Shown here one piece after another: positions 35,003 to 44,255 of a DNA stretch of 64,000 nucleotides; positions within the stretch are counted from its first letter, which is position 1, and every line of letters starts with the position of its first letter. A program made the translations under genes and the position numbers. Origin of the DNA: Candidatus Nitrosocaldus sp. (GTDB lineage Archaea; Thermoproteota; Nitrososphaeria; Nitrososphaerales; Nitrosocaldaceae); the NCBI GenBank assembly GCA_025054855.1, contig JANWZS010000002.1:62001-126000 (forward strand). Direction: 5' to 3'. Below the pieces are notes generated by a model. The model had not been told where the DNA came from. It did no database searches and worked only from the letters and a program-made list of their open reading frames with translations.

Positions 35003-37519
35003 ATGGATAGAGTGGCAGGTAACAGCAGGAGGTTTGAACTACCAGGGAGCAGACCACACTACCCACCATCGAGGCAGTTCATGATCAGGCACATAAGGCT
35101 CGAGATCAGACCAGATATGAATGAGGGGAGCATCACTGCTAGGGAAGAGATCGATCTTGTGAGTAATGCAGAGGAGCTTAGGAGCGTGGTGCTCGATGCT
35201 GCTGAACTGAACATATCGAGGGTCATGTTGGGGGAGCATGAGTTGACCTTCAAGCATCTGGATGATAGGCTGAGGATAGAACTGCCCGAACCGTTGAGGG
35301 AGGGTGAGGGCGCAAGGTTAGCCATAGAGTACACTGCCAAGCCGAGGAAGGGCCTGTACTTCGTGAGGCCGGATGAGCACTACCCAAGGAGGAGAGTACA
35401 GGCATGGACTCAGGGCGAGAGCGTATACTCGAGGTACTGGTTCGTATGTCTAGACCATCCAGATATGAGGCATACGAGCGAGATGATAGTAGATGTGCCA
35501 GATGGGTTCATAGCCATAAGCAATGGGAGGCTGGTCAGCGTAGAGGATAGAGGCTCGCACAGGAGGTACCACTGGCTTGAGGAGTGCACCCATCCAGCAT
35601 ACCTGACCTCGCTGGTGATAGGCAGGTTCAAGGAGTTGAGGGATGAGTACAATGGAATAGAACTGCTCTACTATGTGCCAGAGGATATGGCTGATTATGC
35701 TGAGCTCTCATTTGCAAATACGAAGGATATGATGAGGTTCTTCGAGGAGTACACGGGCATCAAGTACCCATACAGCAAGTATGCACAGGTTACCGTTGAT
35801 GACTTTATATACGGAGGTATGGAGAACATAAATGCTACCACCCTTACGGTAGAGACACTACACGATAGGAGGGCGCATATAGACTTTACGAGCGACCATC
35901 TGGTTGCGCATGAACTTGCACACCAGTGGTTCGGTGATCTGGTGACATGCAGGGACTGGCAGCATATATGGCTGAACGAGTCATTCGCAACGTACTTTGA
36001 GGCACTCTACTGGCTGCATAGCAGGGGGGAGGATGAGTTCAACTACTACATAATGCAGTATGCGAATGAGTACTTTGAGGAGTACGGTAAACGCTATGCA
36101 AGAGCAATAGTTACAAACGTTTACAAGCACCCAGACGATCTCTTCGATAGGCATGCGTATGAGAAGGGTGCATGCGTACTACACATGCTCAGATCCATGA
36201 TGGGGGATAGGCTGTTCAGGAGGGCGGTGAAGTACTACCTTGAGAGGTTCAGGTTCAGCAACGCCGAGAGCGAGGAGTTCAGGCGGTGCTGCGAGGATGC
36301 TACAGGCTACAGCCTCCAGGAGTTCTTCGAGCAGTGGTTGTACAGGGCAGGGCACCCAGAGTTAAAGATCAAGGTTGATTACAACCATGATGGCAGGATG
36401 CTCACACTGAACATGGTACAGGTGCAGAGTATCGATGGCGAGAGCAGGATATTCAGATTCCCCCTAGATGTTCATGTGGTGAGCAGGGATGGGAGGAGGG
36501 AGCAGATCACCGTCAGTGTAGAGGCCAAGGAGCAGAGCATACACATACCCCTAAGAGATGAGCCCATGTACGTGAGCATAGACCCACTGAACAAGGTACC
36601 TCTCAAGAAGGTTGTGGAGCTGAAGATGGATAGGCATATGCTCATAGCCATGCTCAAGCATGGCAACACGGTTGAGAGGATAAGCGCTGCAAGGGCCCTT
36701 GCAAGTACCTCAATGGACTCTGACGATGTGATAGGTGCGCTGAGGGATGCTATATTGGGTGATGCATTCTGGGGCGTTGCTGCAGAGTCTGCGAGGGCGC
36801 TGGCAGGTATAAAGGGGGACAAGGCATACAACGCACTGATCAGCGTGGTAGAGTCGGTAAAGCACCCAAAGGCCAGGAGGGCAGTCGTGAGAGCCATAGG
36901 TGAGTTTGCGAGGGAGGATAGCATAGCACTACTGAACAGGATACTGCAGAGCGATGAGAGCTACTACGTGCAGGCAGAGACCGTGATCGCCATGGGGAAG
37001 AGCAGGAGCAAGAAGGCAGTGCCATACATAATGGGCTCACTCCAGATAAGATCACACAACGAGGTGGTCAGGGCATCTGCCATGACTGCGTTCGGGGAGG
37101 TTAGGGATGAGTTCAGCATACCAGTGCTAATTGATCATACGAGGCTTGGGGAGCATAACAGGGTGAGGGAGGCTGCAGCCCTTGCACTGGGCAAGTACGC
37201 AAAGGGTAACGAGAGGGTCGTTGACCATCTCATCGCCCTGCTCAGGGATCACTGGTTCAGGGTCAGGATGAATGCTATAAAGGCACTCGCAGAGGCTCAG
37301 GAGCAGAGGGCGCTGAAGGACCTTGAGTGGGTTGCAGCCAACGATAATGATGCTAGGGTGAGGAGGGTCGCTGATGAGGCCATACTCACCATAAGGGAGG
37401 CTACGCAGGTACCCAAGGAGGTGGCGCAGATGAGGGATGAGCTGGAGAGGCTGAAGAGCATGAGCAGGGATATCATGAGCAGGTTGGATATGGTGGAGAG
37501 GGAGCTGAAGTCAGGCTAG
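35003..37519 (+). CDS. M1 family aminopeptidase fused to HEAT repeats
   Basis: An 838-residue zinc aminopeptidase. The exopeptidase motif is present as GGMEN (near residue 271), followed by HELAHQWFGDL (near 303) with the zinc ligands and the downstream Glu in WLNESFATYFE. The catalytic part ends near residue 540. It is followed by HEAT-like helical repeats (for example AAESARALAGIKGDKAYNAL, VRAIGEFARED, AAALALGKYAKGN), then a short coiled coil. Tricorn-interacting-type M1 enzymes in archaea trim peptides made by the proteasome. The HEAT region probably replaces or extends the usual helical C-domain. Confidence 0.92.
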   Translation: MDRVAGNSRRFELPGSRPHYPPSRQFMIRHIRLEIRPDMNEGSITAREEIDLVSNAEELRSVVLDAAELNISRVMLGEHELTFKHLDDRLRIELPEPLREGEGARLAIEYTAKPRKGLYFVRPDEHYPRRRVQAWTQGESVYSRYWFVCLDHPDMRHTSEMIVDVPDGFIAISNGRLVSVEDRGSHRRYHWLEECTHPAYLTSLVIGRFKELRDEYNGIELLYYVPEDMADYAELSFANTKDMMRFFEEYTGIKYPYSKYAQVTVDDFIYGGMENINATTLTVETLHDRRAHIDFTSDHLVAHELAHQWFGDLVTCRDWQHIWLNESFATYFEALYWLHSRGEDEFNYYIMQYANEYFEEYGKRYARAIVTNVYKHPDDLFDRHAYEKGACVLHMLRSMMGDRLFRRAVKYYLERFRFSNAESEEFRRCCEDATGYSLQEFFEQWLYRAGHPELKIKVDYNHDGRMLTLNMVQVQSIDGESRIFRFPLDVHVVSRDGRREQITVSVEAKEQSIHIPLRDEPMYVSIDPLNKVPLKKVVELKMDRHMLIAMLKHGNTVERISAARALASTSMDSDDVIGALRDAILGDAFWGVAAESARALAGIKGDKAYNALISVVESVKHPKARRAVVRAIGEFAREDSIALLNRILQSDESYYVQAETVIAMGKSRSKKAVPYIMGSLQIRSHNEVVRASAMTAFGEVRDEFSIPVLIDHTRLGEHNRVREAAALALGKYAKGNERVVDHLIALLRDHWFRVRMNAIKALAEAQEQRALKDLEWVAANDNDARVRRVADEAILTIREATQVPKEVAQMRDELERLKSMSRDIMSRLDMVERELKSG

Positions 37520-37593
37520 AGGCTAGGTAGGCAAGCAGGCAGGCTTACGGGGATCTAACCAAAATAAATATAGATTTTTTATCACATCCATCT

Positions 37594-38556
37594 CTATGGT
37601 ATAGGCATTACGAGATCTGCTATATCCACCCATATCCTTGCAAACTTGTCAAGCAGGTGCATAAGGTCTATGACCCTCGCATCGGTCTCCTGCTTCATGC
37701 CCGATATACGTTCGTTGAAGAGTGAGTAGAGCTTCATAACCTCTATCGAGCCCTTCCTATCATGGCTTATGAATGCCCTAACAGAGATATCCTGTATCCT
37801 CTCTACTATCCTTGCAGTATCTACCATGCTGCTCAGATCGTATCCCTCATGGCTCAGTAGTGACTCCACCGCCCTTGCCAGTTCCACAGCCCCATCACCA
37901 GCACTCTCCAGCAGGTGCGCTGCTATCCTGTAATCCAGAACCTCTATGCTGGTTAGGCTCATCCTCCCTGCCAGCCTCTGATCCTTCAGGAGGCTTCTCA
38001 GCAGCCTAACGAGGAGGAAGTACTGCCTATCCACCTCATCATCCCTCCTGGCTATGCTCCTGAGTATGTCCCCATCCTTACTCTGCATGGCAACTATGAT
38101 ATCCCTGTACATGCCAGAGACTATGGTGCTTATCCTGTAGAGTATCTTCTCAGCATCGAGTGTGGTTGTATCCAGCAGGAACTGGGCCACCACGTTGGTT
38201 GCGTCCTCATCCACTATCTCCAGGCTCACAAGCCTCTCCACCGCAGCCTTTATGCTCTCCCTCTCCTCATACGAGAGGGGTCTATTGGCCTTAACCTTGA
38301 TCAGATCGTAGCCTAGGAGGTATGCTCCAGTTATCTTGTTCGCTATCGGCTCGTAGTATGGTGAGGGGTAGTTGATCACCACCTCCTTACTCTCCCTAGC
38401 CTCGTCCAGCGCTGGATATATGTGCAGTGAGTTATCCTTGGCAGTCTCTATCAGTACTATGCTCCCTTTACCTATCCCGTTGCCCTCAACCCACTCCTTT
38501 GGGAGGGAGATCAGCAGGCTGCTCCCTATCCTCTGCACCTTCCTCGTGTACCTCAT
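37594..38556 (-). CDS. PhoU-domain protein with N-terminal AbrB DNA-binding domain
   Basis: A 320-residue archaeal PhoU-type regulator. The N-terminal 48 residues are a SpoVT/AbrB-like swapped-hairpin domain (VQRIGSSLLISLPKEWVEGN). Two helical PhoU-like bundles follow, containing SIARRDDEVDRQYFLLVRLL and the metal-binding pattern ESAGDGAVELAR. Such fusions probably combine phosphate sensing with DNA binding. It sits near a PhnDCE transporter and PhoX-like phosphatase, suggesting a role in phosphorus regulation. Confidence 0.88.
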   Translation of the reverse strand: MRYTRKVQRIGSSLLISLPKEWVEGNGIGKGSIVLIETAKDNSLHIYPALDEARESKEVVINYPSPYYEPIANKITGAYLLGYDLIKVKANRPLSYEERESIKAAVERLVSLEIVDEDATNVVAQFLLDTTTLDAEKILYRISTIVSGMYRDIIVAMQSKDGDILRSIARRDDEVDRQYFLLVRLLRSLLKDQRLAGRMSLTSIEVLDYRIAAHLLESAGDGAVELARAVESLLSHEGYDLSSMVDTARIVERIQDISVRAFISHDRKGSIEVMKLYSLFNERISGMKQETDARVIDLMHLLDKFARIWVDIADLVMPIP

Positions 38557-38622
38557 TTAAATCAGCTTATATTCTTTAAACGTTATTTATATATGCTCTC
38601 ATGGGGCAAGGTATCTGTAGTT

Positions 38623-39618
38623 ATGCGTGGATATGTTATGGCTAGTGCTAGTGCTAGGGCATTCGCACCAGGCCACATCACAGGGTTCGTCGAGTTCCCT
38701 ACCATCATGCTAGACGATCCCCTTCTCATGGGCTCCAAGGGTGCTGGTGTATGCATAAGCAAGGGCATAACGACAGATGTGTACATATACCCTGCCAGTG
38801 AGGGCGATGATGGTAGGGGTGAAGTGAGCATATACATAAACGGTGAGCCGTGCGCAGATGCGGATGTCTCGCTCTACGTGCTCAGCGAGTATCTCAAGTT
38901 GGTCGATGGGCATGCTGATGGGTTAAGGATAGATGTTATGCACAGGGCAGATATCCCTATAGGGTATGGTCTAGGTTCGAGTGGGGCTGCAGCGTTGAGC
39001 CTCTCCTACGCACTCAATAGTGCACTCATGCTCGGTCTAAGCAGGGAGGAGGCAGCAAGGATAGCACACAAGGCAGATCTGGCATGCAGGTGCGGCGCTG
39101 GTACGGTTATAGCGGAGTACCATGGTGGGCTGGAGATGCGCCTCAAGGCTGGTGCACCTGGTGTAGGTGTGGTTGAGAGCATACTCGATGATGGGCATCT
39201 CCATGATTATAGGGTGCTTATACTCTGCATAAGCCCATACCCCACCAAGGAGTTCCTCACGAACAGGATGAGCACTATAAACGGGCTAGGGGGCAGGATG
39301 CTCAGGGAACTCGCACTCAACAGGTCCATAGATACCCTCCTGGACCTATCCTACAGGTTCGCCAGATCGATAGATTTTATAACGGATAGGGCAGCAAGGG
39401 TCATAGATGCCCTTCATGCTCTAGGGTGCAGGGCGTCGGTAGCGCTCTTCGGCGAGACCGTATTCACCATGGTCAGGAGTGAGAGGGCTGATGAGGTTGA
39501 GAGGGTACTCGCATACTACAGGGATGAGTACTCCTCATCCTCGAGCAGTTGCCATCTACTCTCATGCCCTATAGATACCAGGGGTGCTAGACTGCTTGAT
39601 ACCAGAGAACCATCCTAG
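38623..39618 (+). CDS. pantoate kinase (archaeal CoA pathway)
   Basis: A GHMP-superfamily kinase of 331 residues that makes 4-phosphopantoate. The N-terminus ARAFAPGHITGFVEF is the pantoate-kinase signature, and the ATP loop is IGYGLGSSGAAALSLSYAL (near residue 108). The C-terminus matches ASVALFGETVF. The frame is open from 38593. The ATG at 38623 fits a TATA-like TTTATATA about 34 nt upstream, and the ATG at 38638 is also possible. First gene of the four-gene CoA operon, overlapping the next gene by about 35 nt. Confidence 0.9.
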   Translation: MRGYVMASASARAFAPGHITGFVEFPTIMLDDPLLMGSKGAGVCISKGITTDVYIYPASEGDDGRGEVSIYINGEPCADADVSLYVLSEYLKLVDGHADGLRIDVMHRADIPIGYGLGSSGAAALSLSYALNSALMLGLSREEAARIAHKADLACRCGAGTVIAEYHGGLEMRLKAGAPGVGVVESILDDGHLHDYRVLILCISPYPTKEFLTNRMSTINGLGGRMLRELALNRSIDTLLDLSYRFARSIDFITDRAARVIDALHALGCRASVALFGETVFTMVRSERADEVERVLAYYRDEYSSSSSSCHLLSCPIDTRGARLLDTREPS

Positions 39619-40366
39619 GGCGGAGTCTTTGAGGGTGAGGGATAGGCTCGTGGAGTGCCTAAGGAGGGGTATAGTGGTGGAGCAGGGGCTGATAGCCCAT
39701 GGTAGGGGTGAGGCGTTCGATTACCTCCTTGGGGAGCGTACAACCATGCATGCCAGGGAGGCTATAAGGGCAGCAGTAGCGATGATGCTCCTTGCTGAGC
39801 ATCCAGTAATATCCGTAAATGGGAACGTAGCATGCCTCTGCGCAAGGGATGTGGTCAGGCTAGCCTCTATACTTAATGCACGTATAGAGGTTAACCTGTT
39901 CTACAGATCGTATGAGCGTGAGAGGGCCATAGAGATGCTTCTGAGGGAGAATGGTGCTGAGATGGTATATGGTGTTGGTGAGAGGGCGAGCATGAGCATA
40001 CCAGAACTCATGAGTGAGAGGAGGAGGGTCGATAGGGATGGGATATACATGGCTGATGTCGTGCTAGTTCCATTGGAGGATGGCGATAGGACTGAGGCAC
40101 TGGTCAGGATGGGCAAGAAGGTCATAGCCATAGACCTCAACCCGCTATCCAGGACTGCCAGGAGTGCCACCATAACCATAGTCGACAACGTGACTAGAGC
40201 AGTACCACTGATGGTCGATATGGCATCTAGGCTCAGGGGTGCATCAATAGATGATCTCCATGCTATAGTCAACTCATTCTCAAATGCAGGGAACCTGGAG
40301 GCTTCCCTAGCAGTGATAAGGGATGGTGTAGAGAGGTTAGGTGGAGGGGAGGTAGGTAGTAGTTAG
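39584..40366 (+). CDS. 4-phosphopantoate--beta-alanine ligase (phosphopantothenate synthetase)
   Basis: A 260-residue archaeal phosphopantothenate synthetase, which condenses 4-phosphopantoate with beta-alanine. The N-terminus IPENHPRAESLRVRDRL and the segment HGRGEAFDYLLGERT are typical, and IAIDLNPLSRTARSATITIVDN matches the nucleotide-binding part. The frame starts at a GTG inside the preceding kinase gene; a TTG at 39596 right before IPENHPR is an equal candidate. With pantoate kinase it replaces bacterial PanC/PanK. Confidence 0.92.
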   Translation: MLDCLIPENHPRAESLRVRDRLVECLRRGIVVEQGLIAHGRGEAFDYLLGERTTMHAREAIRAAVAMMLLAEHPVISVNGNVACLCARDVVRLASILNARIEVNLFYRSYERERAIEMLLRENGAEMVYGVGERASMSIPELMSERRRVDRDGIYMADVVLVPLEDGDRTEALVRMGKKVIAIDLNPLSRTARSATITIVDNVTRAVPLMVDMASRLRGASIDDLHAIVNSFSNAGNLEASLAVIRDGVERLGGGEVGSS

Positions 40367-40397
40367 TTAGGTGGGAGGAGTGAGGAGGGTAGGGGTT

Positions 40398-41264
40398 ATG
40401 CAGAGGGTCACTGTTGATGGCATAATCAGGATGAAGGGGGAGAGGAGGAAGATAGCAGTGATAACTGCTTACGATTACACCATGGCAAGGATATGCGACA
40501 GGGCTGGTGTGGATATCATACTCGTGGGGGATAGTGCTGCCATGGTCATGCTAGGCTACAGGAGCACAACCCCCATCACCATGGAGGAGATGCTCGTATT
40601 CTGCAGGGCAGTGGCAAACGCAAGGGAGCATGCCATGATAGTTGCAGATATGCCCTTCATGTCCTATCAGGTGAGCGTAGAGGATGCTGTGTACAACGCA
40701 TGCAGATTCATCAAGGAGGCTGGTGCGGATGCCGTCAAGGTGGAGGGTGGTGCTGAGGTCAAGCGTACAGTACGTGCCATGGTGGATGCTGGTATACCTG
40801 TGATGGGCCACATAGGCCTGAAGCCGCAGACGGCACACCTCTGGCAGGGCTATAGGGTGCAGGGCAGGACATGCATGGATGCAGCGAGGCTGGTCGGTGA
40901 TGCAAGGGCGATAGAGGAGGCGGGTGCATTCTCCATAGTGCTTGAGCAGGTCACGCACGAGGCTGCAGAGGCCATAACCAGCATGCTCAGGATACCAACT
41001 ATAGGTATAGGCTCTGGCCCTGCATGCGATGGGCAGGTTCTGGTGCTGCACGATATGCTAGGCCTGTACGATAACAGCCCTAGATTCGCAAAGCGTTATG
41101 CAAACATGGCAGATGCAGTGCTGGATGCCCTGATAAGGTACAGGGATGATGTGCTGGGATCGAGGTTCCCTGGAGAGGAGCATACGTTCCACATGGATGG
41201 GCATGAGTTGAGCAGGTTCAGGGCCTGGATGGACTCTGGCAAGGAGGGTGGTGATGCTGGTTGA
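40398..41264 (+). CDS. panB: 3-methyl-2-oxobutanoate hydroxymethyltransferase
   Basis: A 288-residue ketopantoate hydroxymethyltransferase, the committed CoA precursor step. Motifs TAYDYTMARI, VGDSAAMV and the metal-binding ADMPFMSYQVS are visible, and MGHIGLKPQT matches the substrate loop. The frame is open from 40371; the ATG at 40398 (MQRVTVDGI) fits the family start. Its last base overlaps the start of coaBC. Confidence 0.93.
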   Translation: MQRVTVDGIIRMKGERRKIAVITAYDYTMARICDRAGVDIILVGDSAAMVMLGYRSTTPITMEEMLVFCRAVANAREHAMIVADMPFMSYQVSVEDAVYNACRFIKEAGADAVKVEGGAEVKRTVRAMVDAGIPVMGHIGLKPQTAHLWQGYRVQGRTCMDAARLVGDARAIEEAGAFSIVLEQVTHEAAEAITSMLRIPTIGIGSGPACDGQVLVLHDMLGLYDNSPRFAKRYANMADAVLDALIRYRDDVLGSRFPGEEHTFHMDGHELSRFRAWMDSGKEGGDAG

Positions 41265-42496
41265 TGGACATGCATCCATCCAAGGATATCACTGGCTCAC
41301 ATGGGGATGAGTTGAAGGGGAGGAGGATAGTGCTATGCATCACCTCCAGTGTAGCTGCTTACAGGTCCGTGGACCTTGCAAGATTGCTCATGAGGCATGG
41401 CGCAGATGTGTATCCAGTGCTCACAAGGAGGGCAACCAGGCTAGTGAGCAGTGAACTGCTTTCATGGGCTACTGGGAATAGGGCAATAGCAAATCTAACA
41501 TGGGAGTTGGAGCATATACGGCTTGCAGACAAGGGTAGAGCGGATCTCATCATAATATACCCATGCACGGCAAACACCCTGAGCAAGATAGCAAATGGTA
41601 TAGATGATACAAGCGTAACCACCGTGGCATCGGTCGCTCTAGGCTCCCGTATACCCATCATAGTAGCATTGGCCATGCATGAGGTCATGTACCACAACCC
41701 CATGGTTGCAAGGAACATCAAGGCATTGCAGGGCCTGGTCGAGTTCGTAGAGCCCGTAGTGGAGGAGGGCAAGGCCAAGGTTGCGGAGCCTGAGCATGTG
41801 CTTGCAAGGGCCATAGAGGTGCTTAGGTATGGGTCACTCCTCAGGGGCAAGAGCATACTCATAACCGCTGGCGCAACAGTTGAGCATATAGATGGTGTAA
41901 GGATAATCACCAACCTCTCATCTGGGAGGTTTGGTACAGCGTTCGCCAGGGAGGCTATGCTCATGGGCGCAGATGTGACGCTCGTGTATGGGCATGGGAG
42001 CAGTGAGCCACCTGCAGGTGTTAGGCTCGTGAGGGTCAGCACAACCAGGGATATGCTCGATGCTGTAACGAGCGAGTTGAGTAGCAAGCACTACGATGCT
42101 GTGATAATGAATGCTGCAGTTGCTGACTTTAGGCCTGCCCAGAAGAGCAGCAGCAAGATAGAGAGCAGGAGGAGCGGCGGGTTCATGCTGAGGCTTGAGC
42201 CTACCGAGAAGATAGTTGATGCTGTGAAGAGGCTCAGCCCAGATACCTTCCTCGTGGCATTCAAGGCAGATGACTGTAGCAGGGAGGAGTTGATAGCAAA
42301 GGCCAGAGCCAAGTTGGAGGAGTGCAACGGGGATATGGTAGTTGCAAACTATGCAAGTAGGAGCATGGGCAGTGATACATGCGATGTTGTGCTCATCAGC
42401 AGGGATGGCTCGATCACTGATATGTGTGGAAGTAAGGATGATGTGGCAAGGAGGATACTCATAGATATGGCAAACAGGATGGCAAAGCCACACTGA
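41264..42496 (+). CDS. coaBC: bifunctional phosphopantothenoylcysteine decarboxylase/synthetase
   Basis: A 410-residue CoaBC fusion. The CoaC flavin domain comes first (SSVAAYRSVDLARLL, PCTANTLSKIANG, NPMVARN), then from about residue 197 the CoaB domain with ITAGATVEHIDGVRIITNLSSG and NAAVADFRP. It converts phosphopantothenate and cysteine into 4'-phosphopantetheine. The ATG at 41264 shares its A with the panB stop codon, showing tight coupling. Last gene of the CoA operon; the ketopantoate reductase and CoaD are not in the window. Confidence 0.94.
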   Translation: MDMHPSKDITGSHGDELKGRRIVLCITSSVAAYRSVDLARLLMRHGADVYPVLTRRATRLVSSELLSWATGNRAIANLTWELEHIRLADKGRADLIIIYPCTANTLSKIANGIDDTSVTTVASVALGSRIPIIVALAMHEVMYHNPMVARNIKALQGLVEFVEPVVEEGKAKVAEPEHVLARAIEVLRYGSLLRGKSILITAGATVEHIDGVRIITNLSSGRFGTAFAREAMLMGADVTLVYGHGSSEPPAGVRLVRVSTTRDMLDAVTSELSSKHYDAVIMNAAVADFRPAQKSSSKIESRRSGGFMLRLEPTEKIVDAVKRLSPDTFLVAFKADDCSREELIAKARAKLEECNGDMVVANYASRSMGSDTCDVVLISRDGSITDMCGSKDDVARRILIDMANRMAKPH

Positions 42497-42529
42497 GCCA
42501 TGTAGCATACTCAGTAATCAGTAGTAGAT

Positions 42530-43012
42530 CTACCACTTCGTCAGGGATGGCAGGTGCTCATCCTTCCATATGTTGAGTACCGAGATGACCTGTGTGCCGA
42601 TAACCCCCTCTATCGTCTTGATCTGGTTCGCCAGTATACCTGCTATCTCCTGCATGCTGCCACCCCTCACCTTGAGCAGCAGGTCACCATATGTATGCAC
42701 CTCAAGGACCTCGAGCACGTTGGGTATCCTTGCAAGTTCCTGTGCAACATGCTTCACGTTACCAGGGCTGACCGTAACTATCACCAGAACCAGCGTACCC
42801 AATCCAAGCATGACTGGGTCCACCTTGATCGTGAACCTCTTTATCACCCCGCTCTTCACCAGCCTCTTCACCCTGTGCCTTATCGTACCCTCGTTCACCT
42901 GTAGTGCCCTCGCTATCTTCACGAATGGTACGAGGCAGTCATCGTGGAGTGTGGAGAGTATGCTCCTATCCAACTCATCCAGTATCTTGGGCTTCCTACC
43001 CCTCTTCAGCAT
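42530..43012 (-). CDS. Lrp/AsnC family transcriptional regulator
   Basis: A 160-residue feast/famine regulator. The N-terminal winged helix has LDELDRSILSTLHDD and the recognition helix ALQVNEGTIRHRVKRL. The C-terminal RAM effector domain follows (VEVLEVHTYGDLLLKV). The ligand, usually an amino acid, is unknown. It is convergent with the CoA operon and stands alone. Confidence 0.93.
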   Translation of the reverse strand: MLKRGRKPKILDELDRSILSTLHDDCLVPFVKIARALQVNEGTIRHRVKRLVKSGVIKRFTIKVDPVMLGLGTLVLVIVTVSPGNVKHVAQELARIPNVLEVLEVHTYGDLLLKVRGGSMQEIAGILANQIKTIEGVIGTQVISVLNIWKDEHLPSLTKW

Positions 43013-43116
43013 AGATATATTTACTATTCCAGCCTATAAATATCTTGTTTGTTACGAAAAATGCAAGGCATCCACACCCTCCCTCCCTGCTAATTGGTAC
43101 GTGCAGTCTTCCTCAA

Positions 43117-44208
43117 CTATAGCCTTACGAGGTCCTTGGTGTATCTGTTCATAACAACGACTCTACCATCATCACGTATGGCTACAGAGTCCTCTATCCT
43201 GACACCGTACCTACCATGTATGTATATCCCTGGCTCTACGGTTATGCACATCCCTCTAGCAAGCGTATCCTGGGAGGTTCTGCTTATCCATGGAGGTTCA
43301 TGCACATCCAACCCTATCCCATGCCCAGTGGAGTGTATGAACCTCTCACCATAACCCCTGCCCTCTATGTACGACCTCGCTGCACCATCAACATCCCTGC
43401 ACTGAACCCCCTCGCATACAGCATCAAGCGCCCTCTGCTGCGCCTCCCTTACAACGTAGTATACATCCTCCCTCTCACCATCTATGCTGCCCAGTGCAAA
43501 AGTCCTAGTAGCATCTGCTATGTAGCCATTGTACCTGAGCGTCAGATCTATAGTGATGAGATCACCTGTAGAGACTACCCTGTCGCTAGGCTCAGCATGG
43601 GGGAGCGATGAGTTCGTGCCAGATGCTACTATCAGCGGGGAGAGTGTGTACCTGTATGCTGGTGGGTACGCACCTCTAACCATGGCCTCGTACATGAGCA
43701 TGGCCTGTATCTGCCTCTCGCTCATCCCCGCCCTTATGAGATACTCGCATACCCTGAAGAGCTCATCGAGTATGCTCGATGCCCTCTCTATTATGCTGAT
43801 CTCGTACCCATCCTTGATCCTTCTAGCGTTGTAGAATACATCCTTGCTGTACCTCAACCTGCTGCTCTCCACCAACCTCACCTTCATCCTCTCGAACAGT
43901 GAGTGATCACTGCAGTCTGTGCATACGGATGCGCCATCCCCTACGAGGGATAGGGCCCTATCAAGCATACTTGAGCCCCTCTCCGCCTCCAGCACCTCAC
44001 ACCTAGCAACGCTTCTAGCCCTATCAGCCTCCAACTGCGGCACTATCAGCCTTGTACCAGACTGGTTGAGCACTGCTATACCCTCGCCCCAGAAGCCCGT
44101 GAGATAGAACACATCCTCTGGCTCGAATGCCATGACCGTACTGCACCCTATCCTGTATGCCTCATCCAGCACCCTCTCGCCCCTGCTCCCTACACCCAAC
44201 CCATCCAT
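43117..44208 (-). CDS. Xaa-Pro aminopeptidase (M24 family)
   Basis: A 363-residue creatinase-fold metallopeptidase. Metal ligands are visible in TIDLTLRYNGYIADATRTF (two Asp), HSTGHGIGLDVHEPP (His), VEPGIYIHGRYG (Glu) and RIEDSVAI (Glu). The N-terminal half is the creatinase-type domain. It probably removes N-terminal residues before proline in the cytoplasm. It diverges from the PP-loop gene by 47 nt. Confidence 0.92.
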   Translation of the reverse strand: MDGLGVGSRGERVLDEAYRIGCSTVMAFEPEDVFYLTGFWGEGIAVLNQSGTRLIVPQLEADRARSVARCEVLEAERGSSMLDRALSLVGDGASVCTDCSDHSLFERMKVRLVESSRLRYSKDVFYNARRIKDGYEISIIERASSILDELFRVCEYLIRAGMSERQIQAMLMYEAMVRGAYPPAYRYTLSPLIVASGTNSSLPHAEPSDRVVSTGDLITIDLTLRYNGYIADATRTFALGSIDGEREDVYYVVREAQQRALDAVCEGVQCRDVDGAARSYIEGRGYGERFIHSTGHGIGLDVHEPPWISRTSQDTLARGMCITVEPGIYIHGRYGVRIEDSVAIRDDGRVVVMNRYTKDLVRL

Positions 44209-44255
44209 CTATGGGGATAACTTTAATATTTATTCTACTGTATCAGTGCCAGTGA

